Source of the DNA: Lachnospiraceae bacterium | GTDB lineage: Bacteria > Bacillota > Clostridia > Lachnospirales > Lachnospiraceae | DNA: 40,237 bases | Assembly (NCBI GenBank): GCA_017436865.1 | Contig: JAFSCH010000115.1 | Location: 1 to 40,237, forward strand | Direction of reading: 5' to 3' | Shown: positions 1 to 8,110 of the stretch, in pieces | Position numbering within the stretch: position 1 is the stretch's first letter | How the letters are laid out: each line of letters opens with the position of its first letter | Program-made: the position numbers and the translations under genes | The notes under the pieces: model-generated | What the model was told of the DNA's origin: nothing | The model's database searches: none | Seen by the model: only the letters and a program-made list of their open reading frames with translations

Positions 1-48
1 ACGTGAATATACGTTAAGATATGTGAATTTAATAATAGACTATATATG
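1..48. repeat. Possible outer end of another element of the same family
   Basis: This short stretch left of the first 94-bp repeat contains spaced ACGTGAA/ATGTGAA words. The same kind of words (ACGTGAAA, ATGTGAAA, ACGTGAC) occur at 18567-18592, immediately before the second 94-bp repeat, where they form the inner right end of element 1. The similarity suggests that the DNA left of the window ends in a related element. It could also be host DNA that resembles the end by chance. Confidence 0.35.
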
Positions 49-142
49 ATTGAAAAAACCGCCAAAAACCGTATTCTTACGGTTCTTAGCGGCTTAGTTT
101 CTTTGCATTTAAACTTCGTATGGATTATTTTGCATAATCTAT
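49..142. repeat. Attachment-site repeat, left copy (attL of element 1)
   Basis: This 94-bp sequence recurs at 18613-18706 with a single C/T change (76 versus 18640). The end nearest the integrase holds a palindrome, GATTAT-TTTGC-ATAATC (123-139), the layout expected of a tyrosine-recombinase core: two inverted half sites around a 5-bp spacer. The other end is a complete minus-strand terminator. On the minus strand a short reading frame runs through the core to a stop codon (ending NNPYEV), so the target may be the 3' end and terminator of a host gene. That last point is speculative. Confidence 0.75.
53..92 (-). terminator. Rho-independent terminator after int1, inside the att repeat
   Basis: On the minus strand a 15-bp stem (arms 78-92 and 59-73, two G-U wobbles) with an AGAA loop is followed directly by six U residues. 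It would stop transcripts leaving integrase 1. The same structure recurs at 18617-18656 after integrase 2. It is part of the repeated att sequence, so every insertion would restore a terminator at the junction. Confidence 0.85.
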
Positions 143-188
143 AACTCTTTGTATACACCGCTATTTATCAGTGTTTGCAACGATAGGT

Positions 189-215
189 TACACCTACTAC
201 ACCAGTTTTACACCA
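189..215. promoter_or_regulatory. Integrase arm-type repeats, left end of element 1
   Basis: Three TACACC(A) words start at 189, 198 and 209, one per helical turn, and the last overlaps the int1 stop codon. Four similar words (TACACCA three times, TACTCCA once) lie at 18510-18550 near the other end of the element. Lambda- and Tn916-type integrases bind such arm sites through their N-terminal domain. The assignment rests on repetition, spacing and position at both ends. Confidence 0.6.
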
Positions 216-1377
216 TCTTCTCCATTTTTTCGATTTCCTGACGTGCAAACTCTTCTGTGGTATGTACATATAAATCCATCGTTACATTAATTGTAGAATG
301 CCCTAATATGGTCTGTAAAACCTTTGGTTTCATGCCATTTTCAATACATCTGGTCGCAAATGTATGTCGAAGCGCATGCATGTACATTGGCTTAAATTCT
401 TCCCATGTCTCATTGTTCATCTTCGCCTTTACCTTACGGTCATTATTGATATTGGTAACAATCCGTCGGATACTAAGCTGATATGAGCTGTGCCCTAATG
501 CTACTCCATTTATGGTAGTGAAAACCAAATCGTTATCATGCCATTGGCTGCTCTTTGCCCGGAGCTTGAACTGATACATTCGTTGCTCCTTCAGAACTTG
601 TACAGCCGCTTCATTCAAAGGTATTGTCCGCACACTTTTCTTTGTCTTTGGCTTACCTAAGTAGAAACCGCCCTTTTTGGAATCAAATAGCATGGTATGC
701 CGTACATGCAGCTCTTTCTTATCGAAGTCCACATACTTCCATTGCAATCCGCTGACTTCTCCACTTCTTAATCCTGTGAGCAGTACCAGCTTATACGCAT
801 TGAAATACATAGTGTGTCTCGCATATTCTAAGAACATTTGCTGTTCGTCCACACTAAGCACACGCCGTTCTTCCGCTTCCTTCATTCTGCATTTAACTGC
901 TTTATTGACCGGATTCTTTTCAATATAATCAGAAAGAATCGCACCGTCAAACATGGCATGCATGGTTATTCGTGTCTGATTCATCGTTCCATAAGAGTAT
1001 TCTTCCTCATCCATGACATTCAGCACCTTTTGGCACATATCAGGCTTAACATCTACCAAACGCACATTTCCTAGAATCGGCTTAATATTATTCATATAGC
1101 GATTCTTATAATTGCGATAAGTATTGTCCGATACAATCCCACGCTTACTATTCTCAATCCAACGATTAAACCATTCGTCTACCGTATCTGTATGATAACT
1201 TCTGCCTGCAAGTTCTGACTCAAGTCTTGCTGTTTTCAACCATCTTCTTGCATCTACTAATTTGTCAAAGTACTTTTGGATTCTCTTACCATTCTGAGAG
1301 AATCTTGCGCTATATAAGCCGTCTTTACGTTGGGAAAGCCCCTCTCCCAACTCTTTACCTTTTAAATCCTTGCCCAT
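208..1377 (-). CDS. int: Tyrosine site-specific integrase (Int1)
   Basis: Catalyses integration and excision of element 1 by strand exchange at the flanking repeats. The N-terminal part is an AP2-like/arm-binding region followed by a SAM-like core-binding domain (about residues 60-160). The C-terminal catalytic domain shows the expected signature: Arg in TGLRSGEV, HxxR in HALRHTFAT, His in LGHS and the nucleophilic Tyr in MDLYVH. The start at 1377 (MGKDLKGKEL) follows AAGGAG at good spacing, whereas an upstream ATG has no such site. It lies last in the helicase-xis-int operon and ends in the att terminator. It is closely related to Int2 at 18772-19953, but the arm sites next to the two genes differ, so they probably prefer different arm sequences. 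Confidence 0.93.
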   Translation of the reverse strand: MGKDLKGKELGEGLSQRKDGLYSARFSQNGKRIQKYFDKLVDARRWLKTARLESELAGRSYHTDTVDEWFNRWIENSKRGIVSDNTYRNYKNRYMNNIKPILGNVRLVDVKPDMCQKVLNVMDEEEYSYGTMNQTRITMHAMFDGAILSDYIEKNPVNKAVKCRMKEAEERRVLSVDEQQMFLEYARHTMYFNAYKLVLLTGLRSGEVSGLQWKYVDFDKKELHVRHTMLFDSKKGGFYLGKPKTKKSVRTIPLNEAAVQVLKEQRMYQFKLRAKSSQWHDNDLVFTTINGVALGHSSYQLSIRRIVTNINNDRKVKAKMNNETWEEFKPMYMHALRHTFATRCIENGMKPKVLQTILGHSTINVTMDLYVHTTEEFARQEIEKMEKMV

Positions 1378-1396
1378 AAAAACTCCTTGTAAATAA

Positions 1397-1436
1397 TGGG
1401 CGCTATGGTACTTTTCCATTTTACCACAGCCGCCCA
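1397..1436 (-). terminator. Hairpin between xis1 and int1 (attenuator-like)
   Basis: The 69-nt gap between the excisionase gene and the int1 start contains an inverted repeat (TGGGCG 1397-1402 with CGCCCA 1431-1436) enclosing a second pair (GGTA 1407-1410 with TACC 1422-1425). It has no clean U tract, so it may act on mRNA stability or int translation rather than as a terminator. A hairpin stands at the same place in element 2, where it looks like a true terminator. Confidence 0.45.
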
Positions 1437-1446
1437 GTACCTTCAA

Positions 1447-1656
1447 CTAAAGACTCTCTCTTGACTGGATATACTCTTCAAAAGCCCGACGCTTAATCAG
1501 AGCCCGAGTCTCTGAAATATAGAATGCGAAAGGACAGCCGGGAGTGTATAGCAGATCACGGAGACGATTCACGCCAATATGGCTGTATTCAGAGGCTTCT
1601 TCGATAGTAAGAGTGAGTTTTTGCCAGATTGGGACAGATGTTATATTTTCTTTCAT
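1447..1656 (-). CDS. xis: Excisionase-like HTH DNA-binding protein
   Basis: A 69-residue protein whose middle part (IEEASEYSHIGVNRLRDLL) is the winged-HTH used by excisionases and MerR-like DNA-binding proteins, followed by a positively charged tail (RALIKRRAFEEYI). Small proteins of this kind directly upstream of a tyrosine integrase usually bend att DNA and bias the reaction toward excision. It starts just after the helicase stop codon and precedes int1, the same order as in element 2. The TPGCPF motif shared with the element 2 copy suggests a tight subfamily. Confidence 0.8.
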   Translation of the reverse strand: MKENITSVPIWQKLTLTIEEASEYSHIGVNRLRDLLYTPGCPFAFYISETRALIKRRAFEEYIQSRESL

Positions 1657-3171
1657 CTACTCCACCCGCTCCTTAATCTTTACACCAAGAAATCCATTAA
1701 CACTACTGTTATACCCTGCACAACGCCTTTTTGTTTTCTGTGCTTGTCCTAATGTAAACTTTCTAAACTCTTTAGAAAATGACTCTATAGACATATTTTT
1801 TTCAGAAAAAACTACAAATTCTTCGTAAAGTTTCTCTGTAGGAATGAAACTGTCTTGCTGACTTCCTACGAGCACAAATTTTATGCGTTCACGTATAAAG
1901 GCCTTAACTGGATTTTCATACGCTGCTTTCCACATTTCCTTCATTTCGATAGCTAATTTTGGTTCTGTAAAGATAAAATTGTTCTCCATTAACCGCTTAG
2001 CATATCTAGCTGCCTTTGATACAATGAAATCACGTTCTCCCCATATCTTCTCCAACAAGTATGGGTCACGTTGTTCCAATGGACAACTGTGCATACAAGG
2101 AATGAATTTACATCGCTCCCAAAATGCACCCGTGTCATCAAAATCCCCAATATTAATTGCATCATTAGAAGCAAATACCAACGTTGAATAATTTGGATAA
2201 TCCACTCTATCCATACCTTTTCGCTCAATTGAAATGGTCTTGTTACCCGTCAGTTCCTTTATACGAAGAACATCCATTTGCGAAAGCTTTCCGCTCGATT
2301 CCATTCCAAGATTAATGCTACATTGTACGAACTGCGCTAAGTTGAATCGTCCACCAATGCCATTAGCAGATATTTGTGAACAATTTGACATCCCAAAAAG
2401 CCTCACTATAAAGTCTCCTAGCAAACTTTTTCCAGTTGCAGGTTCTGTGCCAAGCCAAAAGAATACACGCTTAGGGGTTACATGTAGCAATAAATAACCT
2501 AACATCTCCCATATTAGCTCCTCACATTCTTCATCGCCACCAGTCATCTGGTAAATCAGCCTTTCAAAATTCTCCATATTTTCATATCCACCTTTAATAT
2601 AGCTGGCATTTATACAATATGGAGTTTCAAATTCAGCACTATGCGCATGAAATTTTAATTCGTCAATATCAAGTACACCATTCACAAATGAAATGTAAGA
2701 ACTGTCGAAATACTCTTCTTCCACTCCAACTTCATACTCGCACGAAATGTACTGATATAGCGACTTTAATATTTTCAAGGAAAATAATTGTTTCAAAATA
2801 TCTTGTGGAAAATACTTTTTACATAATCCACAGAAAATGTTACTATCTAAGCAACAATAACATTTCCCATCATAATATCTTAGCCTTCCTGCAATTTTTC
2901 TTATGTATACCATTTTACGAATTAGCTCCTCTAATTCAGGCAAATTAATTCCCACTTTTTGAGCTATTTCTTTTAATTGTTCTCTCTTAGCCTGTTCCTT
3001 CTGACCTTGCTTTTCTATGACTTCAAGTACTTCACAAATCTCTTCGTCATAAGGAATCATTTTTTTCGCTTTATTATCTTTTAAATCGCTCTCATTTTCA
3101 TAAGCAATCTCTTCCTCATCTTCCCCAAAATTCACCCAATATTCTTTTATTGCATCATCTAATCCTATCAC
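1657..3171 (-). CDS. SF3-type helicase (D5/P4 primase C-terminal family)
   Basis: Probable replication helicase of element 1. A D5_N-like segment (FVNGVLDID, residues 162-170) precedes an AAA+/SF3 domain with Walker A GTEPATGKS (241-249) and the downstream TLVFASND sensor region followed by FWERCKFIPC. At 504 residues it lacks the N-terminal primase module of full P4-alpha or D5 proteins. The first 100 residues are charged and helical and are not recognised. Its start overlaps the stop of the upstream gene by four bases, so the two are probably translated together, and xis1/int1 follow. Element 2 has a quite different ATPase at the same place. Confidence 0.82.
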   Translation of the reverse strand: MIGLDDAIKEYWVNFGEDEEEIAYENESDLKDNKAKKMIPYDEEICEVLEVIEKQGQKEQAKREQLKEIAQKVGINLPELEELIRKMVYIRKIAGRLRYYDGKCYCCLDSNIFCGLCKKYFPQDILKQLFSLKILKSLYQYISCEYEVGVEEEYFDSSYISFVNGVLDIDELKFHAHSAEFETPYCINASYIKGGYENMENFERLIYQMTGGDEECEELIWEMLGYLLLHVTPKRVFFWLGTEPATGKSLLGDFIVRLFGMSNCSQISANGIGGRFNLAQFVQCSINLGMESSGKLSQMDVLRIKELTGNKTISIERKGMDRVDYPNYSTLVFASNDAINIGDFDDTGAFWERCKFIPCMHSCPLEQRDPYLLEKIWGERDFIVSKAARYAKRLMENNFIFTEPKLAIEMKEMWKAAYENPVKAFIRERIKFVLVGSQQDSFIPTEKLYEEFVVFSEKNMSIESFSKEFRKFTLGQAQKTKRRCAGYNSSVNGFLGVKIKERVE

Positions 3172-3743
3172 ACTAAATCCTCCCCCTTTTTCTCTTTTAT
3201 TCTACTATCTTCTATCCGAATGCCATCAGCAATTATTCTTGTAATCCTGCATATGGGATTCCTAACATCCATTGCCTCCGATACAGTTAGCGAAATAAAA
3301 ATATCATTTTGCTTGTCCATGGCTCGTATTAACGAAAGCATGTATCTTGTCTCATACCCTATTAGAATTCCAAAAGAAAACAATGAAAGCTTGCTAAATG
3401 TATTGTACGTAGCAAAATACTGAACCTCCTCATCTCCTTTTTTCTTCAATTTTAGCAGTGCATACATCTTACTCATAATAATAAAATCAAAAATTTCAAA
3501 ATCCTGAAAATCATTTATGTCCTCAAAAAATAGAAATCCTTGACTAGTCTTTATCGAAATGCTATATTCGGAAGGAATATAATTCTTTTCGTTGCAGCTA
3601 ACTACTATTTCCTTCCTCCTATATTCACCCGCCAAAAAAATTCTTGCTTCATATTCTTCTGTCTTTAACACCTTTTCGCAGTCTCTTTCATTTTGTAAAC
3701 GTTCTTGGTGTTCTTGAGTTCTTGGTATTCTTTTGTAAGTCAT
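3168..3743 (-). CDS. Unknown protein coupled to the helicase
   Basis: A 191-residue soluble protein with no domain I recognise. The N-terminus is charged and helical (repeated Glu/Arg/Lys), the middle alternates beta-like hydrophobic strands with acidic turns (FEDINDFQDFEIFDFIIM), and the C-terminus is again basic/acidic. It starts at an ATG after GAGAGG and its stop overlaps the helicase start (ATGA), so the pair is translationally coupled. This suggests a role in replication, for example helicase loading or origin binding, but nothing in the sequence proves it. Confidence 0.65.
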   Translation of the reverse strand: MTYKRIPRTQEHQERLQNERDCEKVLKTEEYEARIFLAGEYRRKEIVVSCNEKNYIPSEYSISIKTSQGFLFFEDINDFQDFEIFDFIIMSKMYALLKLKKKGDEEVQYFATYNTFSKLSLFSFGILIGYETRYMLSLIRAMDKQNDIFISLTVSEAMDVRNPICRITRIIADGIRIEDSRIKEKKGEDLV

Positions 3744-3895
3744 AATATAACCTCTCTATTCTATTTTTTTATTTCTTTCCCCGGGTTATACATATGATAT
3801 CTCTATTCTTCTATTTTTGCAGTTTCTCAATTAATTATTTCAGTCATTTATAAGGCGTAATTTCTTTCCCTTTTTTGGTAAAAAGTCATTGACAC

Positions 3896-3928
3896 AAAAA
3901 GATGTCTTTAGTAATTTCTAAAGACATC
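3896..3928 (-). terminator. Rho-independent terminator
   Basis: Perfect 11-bp stem GATGTCTTTAG/CTAAAGACATC with a six-base loop and a U5 tail on the minus strand. It separates the 5170-3935 gene group from the replication-integration operon that starts at 3743. Confidence 0.9.
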
Positions 3929-3934
3929 CAATAT

Positions 3935-4615
3935 CTAATACGCATTTATTATATTTTTCAGTTTCCTTTCCAAACGATTTAGCATAGATTGACTTATTCC
4001 TTCACTATTTTTGTCATCTTTTCCTATAGCTTCCACATTCTCATTTTCCCTAGTACGCTCTTCCCACTCTTTCTTTAATTTTTCATAACATTCAATGTAT
4101 TCTTCTACTATCATCTCCATTTCTCTTACGTCATTCCACCTTTCATCAATTATATTGGCGTAGAAAATGTTTTTTACTAACGGATTATATTTTTCAAATC
4201 TCTTTGTAAGAATTTTAAAACTTTGCAATGAAATCAAATTTCTAATCTGACTTTCATAATCCATCTCTTTCTCAATACACTTGCTTGAATAAGCATCAAT
4301 TGCCTTATTTACAGTCTCTACATCTTTTTTATACTCCGAAAAGTTTTTTAATTTTCCCCCTCTCTTAAAAACTGGTAAAAGCTGCAACAATAATCTTTTA
4401 GTCTTTATGCATGTCAAATAATCAATATCCGTCCGCAGTGTTTCATGTGTCTTAGATTCAACCCAAAGATCAATTAATTCATATATCATTCCTATTTTTC
4501 GCCCAACTTGACTTTTTGTAACTTCAACCTCCCCTGCACTATTAATTTTTTGTATTCTTCCCTCAAAATATAAATTCGTGTATTTTTTAGCTCTATTATA
4601 ATAATATAGATTCAA
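3935..4615 (-). CDS. Unknown helical protein
   Basis: A 226-residue protein of no recognised family, rich in Lys, Glu and Tyr, with predicted coiled-coil character near residues 150-190 (EEYIECYEKLKKEWEER). The start is TTG just behind the stop of the upstream gene, with AGGAA close before it; the initiation signal is modest. It is the third gene of a short operon (5170, 4974, 4615) that ends at the strong terminator 3896-3928. Confidence 0.55.
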   Translation of the reverse strand: MNLYYYNRAKKYTNLYFEGRIQKINSAGEVEVTKSQVGRKIGMIYELIDLWVESKTHETLRTDIDYLTCIKTKRLLLQLLPVFKRGGKLKNFSEYKKDVETVNKAIDAYSSKCIEKEMDYESQIRNLISLQSFKILTKRFEKYNPLVKNIFYANIIDERWNDVREMEMIVEEYIECYEKLKKEWEERTRENENVEAIGKDDKNSEGISQSMLNRLERKLKNIINAY

Positions 4616-4620
4616 TATTC

Positions 4621-4974
4621 CTATTTTTTTAAAATTTTATTCATACAGTGATTAATGTATTTTTTCGGCTTCTCACTATTTTCATCCTGATCTTCATCTA
4701 TTGAAAACTTGCTCCCCATAAGTATAAGAACATTCTTCTTAAAATCTATCCCTTCGTTAAATTTCTTATACGTACTCTCAGTAAAATACACGCCATCAAA
4801 CAACCACACTTTAATCGGAATCCTCTTATTCCTTTCCGACAGTTCTATTTCCATTTTTTTATAATACTCCTGTCTCTCACACCAAAACTCTAATGCTTCT
4901 AAAAATTTTTCCTTACTTCTTATCTCTCTACAATCCATAACAATACTCCATATCTGATCTTCGGTTAATTCCAT
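4621..4974 (-). CDS. Unknown small acidic/basic protein
   Basis: A 117-residue protein, not recognised. The chosen start (MELTEDQIW) has a strong AAGGAG at eight bases; the longer reading from 4995 would overlap the upstream gene and lacks such a site. It has a helical N-terminal half (EKFLEALEFWCERQEYY), then a beta-rich segment (KVWLFDGVYF) and a charged tail. It lies between a small HTH protein and the 3935-4615 gene. Confidence 0.55.
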   Translation of the reverse strand: MELTEDQIWSIVMDCREIRSKEKFLEALEFWCERQEYYKKMEIELSERNKRIPIKVWLFDGVYFTESTYKKFNEGIDFKKNVLILMGSKFSIDEDQDENSEKPKKYINHCMNKILKK

Positions 4975-4987
4975 ACATTCCACTCCT

Positions 4988-5170
4988 TCATACATTCGAA
5001 TAATTCTGTAAATAATCTATAACTTCTTTTTTTAGTATTCTCCACTGATGTCCTACCTTTTTTGCTGGAATCTGCCCCGTTTGTAACAATTTTAAAGTAG
5101 TATTCTTTCCTACTCCTAAAATGTGATTTAAGCAGTCTACAGATAGTATATCGTCATATTCTTCTAACAT
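4988..5170 (-). CDS. Small excisionase-family HTH DNA-binding protein
   Basis: A 60-residue protein composed almost entirely of the excisionase/MerR-type helix-turn-helix of the HTH_17 kind (LSVDCLNHILGVGKNTTLKLL, then IPAKKVGHQWRILKKEVIDYL). The wing-like GHQWRI is typical. It heads a three-gene operon and follows the long hairpin at 5231-5373, so it might bind the hairpin or the element ends. Unlike xis1 it is not next to the integrase, so it could be a regulator of the element rather than the recombination directionality factor. Confidence 0.75.
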   Translation of the reverse strand: MLEEYDDILSVDCLNHILGVGKNTTLKLLQTGQIPAKKVGHQWRILKKEVIDYLQNYSNV

Positions 5171-5230
5171 TTTTACTTCCCCCTTTGTTTTAATTAAACT
5201 TATGTGGTCTTACTTGTTCTTTCTTAAATA

Positions 5231-5373
5231 TCAGGATAATAATGAATTTAATAAAAAAGATTTCACTATGAGTACCTGCGAGGAAACAAACGGCGGACAG
5301 TTGTTGTCCGTCGGTTGTTTCTGAGTGGTAGGAATAGTGAAATCTTTTTTATTGAAGGAATTATTATCCTGAC
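5231..5373. repeat. Long imperfect hairpin A
   Basis: A 143-bp inverted repeat. From the base up it shows 13 matched base pairs, a 6x6 internal loop, 20 matched pairs (the AATAAAAAAGATTTCACTAT arm), a roughly 12-base unpaired section containing a TACC match, a GAAACAA pairing, and a 9-bp GC-rich tip around GTTGT. It contains no gene. It lies just beyond the 3' end of the recombination operon, the same place as hairpin B (23704-23817) in element 2, although the sequences differ. Possible roles are a single-strand or replication origin, an oriT, a MITE or a structured RNA; none is proven. Confidence 0.8.
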
Positions 5374-5398
5374 ACGCATTATTACATGATAAACATTC

Positions 5399-5440
5399 AA
5401 AAAAATAAAGCCTCAAGTCTTGTAAACTTAAAGGCTTTAT
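5399..5440 (-). terminator. Terminator after the toxin gene
   Basis: On the minus strand AAAGCCT and AGGCTTT pair, with an inner AAGT/ACTT pairing, followed by a run of U residues broken by one A. It closes the antitoxin-toxin transcript and probably the whole recombination operon upstream. Confidence 0.8.
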
Positions 5441-5450
5441 TCCTACTACA

Positions 5451-5783
5451 CTATTCTCTAAACATCCTTAATAATTTTTCCCTGCTGTCTACCAGCATAT
5501 GGAAAACTCGAAGTATGTATATTATTTTTTCATGCTCGTCAATCAGAAAGTATATTTTGTAATTTTTATAATATGTCTTCCTGATTCCCAAATTTGCCAA
5601 TTCCTCATCTTCATCCAGTTCATGGCTCTGTGGAAATGTACTAAGATTATTAATCGTTCTACGAAATCCTCTTACCATATTAATTGCAGTTTCCGGTGAT
5701 TTTAAATCGTATGCAATATAATCTGTCTGGTCTGCAATATCTTCTTCAGCTAAAGGCAGGGTAATAACCTGATAATTATACAT
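5451..5783 (-). CDS. RelE/ParE-family toxin
   Basis: A 110-residue basic protein of the RelE/ParE fold. The motif LAEEDIADQTDYIA, the region PETAINMVRGFRRTINNLSTFP and the ending YYKNYKIYFLIDEHEKIIYILRVFH are typical of the family. RelE members cleave ribosome-bound mRNA and ParE members poison gyrase; the sequence alone does not decide which. The start at 5783 (MYNYQVITL) overlaps the end of the antitoxin gene, the usual coupling in such pairs. A longer reading from 5852 would run through the antitoxin gene and is unlikely. Confidence 0.85.
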   Translation of the reverse strand: MYNYQVITLPLAEEDIADQTDYIAYDLKSPETAINMVRGFRRTINNLSTFPQSHELDEDEELANLGIRKTYYKNYKIYFLIDEHEKIIYILRVFHMLVDSREKLLRMFRE

Positions 5784-5940
5784 TGGAATACTTCTTCTCC
5801 AATTCATCAAAGAATTCGTTACAGTCACGACCTTTGCCCGCTGCAATATCATGATAGCTTTCTAAAACCATCTCTCGTATCTGTTTCTGATTCTCTTCAA
5901 TCTCTCTTCTGTAATCTAACATCTGCTGTGTTGGACTCAT
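5776..5940 (-). CDS. Antitoxin partner of the RelE/ParE toxin
   Basis: A 54-residue acidic, helical protein (begins MSPTQQMLDYRREIEEN, ends EKKYSNV). It starts at 5940 after GAGGTGA and overlaps the toxin start by eight bases (ATGTATAA). Its size, charge, position before the toxin and overlap fit a type II antitoxin, although the short N-terminal DNA-binding part is not of a type I can name. It probably represses its own promoter and neutralises the toxin; the pair would help keep element 1 in the cell. Confidence 0.7.
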   Translation of the reverse strand: MSPTQQMLDYRREIEENQKQIREMVLESYHDIAAGKGRDCNEFFDELEKKYSNV

Positions 5941-6052
5941 ACAAATCACCTCTCGTATTGCATCTTCTTAATCTTAGTATACTACATTTTACCTTTTATA
6001 CAACTTCTTTTTCAGCCCATGTCAGTATTTGCACCTTTTAGAAAATTATGCA

Positions 6053-7294
6053 TTATTCTATAAGTGAAAATAATAAATCACTCTCTGTCGCAACCTCCCT
6101 CTCTGACATATCTCTTGAATACATACACAAAATTCCCTTTTCCTTATCATAATAATAAATACTATCCGACAGGAAATCCGTCTCCAACACTGCATGCTCG
6201 TTCATATCTTTTACTACTGACAACACTTCCTGCCTATCTACTATATTAGCCGGCATTGCAATTGTTTCATGTATGCCGCACGGTAAAATATACAAATCAG
6301 ATTGCAGTTCTTCTGCTATCTCTGATAATACATTAGGATACAGAAAAGTGATCGCCCCATGAGACAACTTGGTATTCGTAAGAACTATCATATTATCTTT
6401 GATGTTATCATAAGGCAAATCACTTTTCCCTATCATGAATTTTATTATATTTCGTAAAGACTCCTTCTTTGGTGGAAACAATGATACAGTATTCTTCTTT
6501 GCAACTTGCATTAAATCTTCCACTGATTTCTTCCAAGTTCTACAAAGGTTCTGATTTATTATGGCAGTTGCCATTTCCTCCTCATCTTCTTTTAATACTA
6601 GGCAGAATATAGCTGCCAAATCAAACCATGGAATATAAGGCACGTTCTTTAGCATTTCCTTATTCTTTTCCATGTTAATAAGTCTGCACACAACTTTATC
6701 CTTGATATTATCCCATTGTAGCAATTCCTCCATATTTACATTACCTCGATAACGTTTCTTCTGATACAGTTCCATGATTCGATTAATAACCATTTCAAGT
6801 TCTGTACCACTTGTATATTCTTCATAATACATCCCAAGATAGATTGTCGGTGTTACCTTGACGCCTTTTTCTGAAATCATAATTGCACGTAACTCTACAG
6901 AGTTATTCTTGGTAACGGTATGAGCCTGCACCTCAGCATAATTCAATCTGCGCTTCAGTTCCTCACATATCTTTTCTTCAAACTCTGAAAAACTCATTTT
7001 CCCTGCTTTCTTAACACACAGCTCCAAAATATCTGTTATATCATTCCATGTAAAAATAGACAATTCTTCTTTCTTCAAATACATCTGCCAGCACTCTGCA
7101 ATAATATTAATGTGTGAACCAAGAGCCTGTATGATATTTTCCGGAATATCCTGATTATAAAGGAAGTACTCATGTATATTGCTGTAAAAGAAAATCTGGG
7201 TGCTTTTCTCCCAGATACTTTCAGGTAGCTCTTTGATTATGCAATCCTTAAAATCACTATATTCTTTTTCAATCCTTTGTATTAACCTCTCCAT
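6053..7294 (-). CDS. DUF3848-like / DUF5688-like fusion protein
   Basis: A 413-residue protein of unknown function with two parts. Residues about 1-120 resemble the small helical DUF3848-type protein encoded separately at 26481-26846 in element 2. The rest matches the DUF5688-type protein at 23832-24746: shared are the PxIYLGMYYEE-like segment, the INMEKNKEML region and the C-terminal LPCGIHETIAMP with SDSIYYYDKEKG. The start at 7294 has a perfect GGAGG six bases ahead and sits two bases after the RecT stop. It is the last gene of the DUF932-YqaJ-RecT block. DUF5688 proteins have no known activity; linkage suggests a role with the recombinase. Confidence 0.75.
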   Translation of the reverse strand: MERLIQRIEKEYSDFKDCIIKELPESIWEKSTQIFFYSNIHEYFLYNQDIPENIIQALGSHINIIAECWQMYLKKEELSIFTWNDITDILELCVKKAGKMSFSEFEEKICEELKRRLNYAEVQAHTVTKNNSVELRAIMISEKGVKVTPTIYLGMYYEEYTSGTELEMVINRIMELYQKKRYRGNVNMEELLQWDNIKDKVVCRLINMEKNKEMLKNVPYIPWFDLAAIFCLVLKEDEEEMATAIINQNLCRTWKKSVEDLMQVAKKNTVSLFPPKKESLRNIIKFMIGKSDLPYDNIKDNMIVLTNTKLSHGAITFLYPNVLSEIAEELQSDLYILPCGIHETIAMPANIVDRQEVLSVVKDMNEHAVLETDFLSDSIYYYDKEKGILCMYSRDMSEREVATESDLLFSLIE

Positions 7295-7295
7295 A

Positions 7296-8093
7296 CTAAG
7301 CCTCCTCACTGCTCTCTTCCATATCAATGATTTCCTTTCCATTAATTTCTGTCATATCAACGGAAAGCTCAGTCTTTACCGTTTCATCAGAAGCAATGTC
7401 TCTTAGGAAATCCGTTTTTAATGGTGCAAATCTTAGAACCTTCTTAACAACCGTCTTCATTGCCATTTCACTATATGCTGTTTTCCAAGGACTGTACGAA
7501 CTGTTCACTGCCTTGGAATACTTTTTTGCATGCTCATCAATATCTGTCTTACTCATGACCTCGAAACCATAACCACCATTCTGTAATTTGAATAAAGCAT
7601 ATACCGCTATCAGTTCTCCACGTTCACTGATACATGGTTTATGATTTAACTTAGGCTCTAATCCTAGCTCATATTCAAACTGATCGTTGGCATATACGCA
7701 TTGTGCCTGTATGGTCTGTAACTGGTCATTACGATATGCAAGATTAATCAGTCCCTTATATCCTAGCTGGAACTGACATTCCAATACCCCTTTATTCTGA
7801 AACGGAATCAGATATGCCTGTCCTAGCGGTGTATTAGGTTCTAACCCTAACTGCGCCGCATTCATAAGTGCTGCAAGAAAAGACATCTGCGTACATTCTG
7901 CCAGTTTCGGTGTATTATTAATTGCCGATAGAGCCATTCTTGTAAAACGCTCCGGTGTAATCACACTTGGAAGTGCTCTCTTAATCTCCGGTTCTAATGC
8001 CTTTATCATGTCTGAAATTGACATACTTTTACTTAACTTCACGGGGCTTACTTTTTCCGCTTTCATTAATAAAGAACTCTTTACATCTTCCAT
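7296..8093 (-). CDS. recT: RecT single-strand annealing protein
   Basis: A 265-residue RecT/Redbeta-type protein that anneals complementary single strands in recombination. Family features are clear: PERFTRMALSAINN near residue 45, the conserved AALMNAAQLGLEPNTPLGQAYLIP block, CQFQLGYKGLINLAYRN, then MSKTDIDEHAKKYSKA and SPWKTAYSEMAMKTVVKKVLRFAP. It is placed between YqaJ, the nuclease partner, and the DUF5688-like fusion. A closely similar copy exists at 24765-25556. Such modules are typical of phages and mobile islands that repair or replicate through annealing. Confidence 0.95.
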   Translation of the reverse strand: MEDVKSSLLMKAEKVSPVKLSKSMSISDMIKALEPEIKRALPSVITPERFTRMALSAINNTPKLAECTQMSFLAALMNAAQLGLEPNTPLGQAYLIPFQNKGVLECQFQLGYKGLINLAYRNDQLQTIQAQCVYANDQFEYELGLEPKLNHKPCISERGELIAVYALFKLQNGGYGFEVMSKTDIDEHAKKYSKAVNSSYSPWKTAYSEMAMKTVVKKVLRFAPLKTDFLRDIASDETVKTELSVDMTEINGKEIIDMEESSEEA

Positions 8094-8110
8094 CTTAAAA
8101 TCCTCTCTTT

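Noticed and set aside
49-142. The 94-bp repeat as merely a conserved int terminator
   Set aside because: The terminator fills under half of it. Near-identity over the rest, beside diverged integrase genes and with sharp borders on both sides, fits a shared attachment site better, although this cannot be excluded without the empty site.
5231-5373. Retron msr-msd or integron attC site for hairpin A (and likewise B)
   Set aside because: No reverse transcriptase or integron integrase is near, and the RYYYAAC/GTTRRRY core boxes of attC are not evident. Only the general long-hairpin shape is similar.
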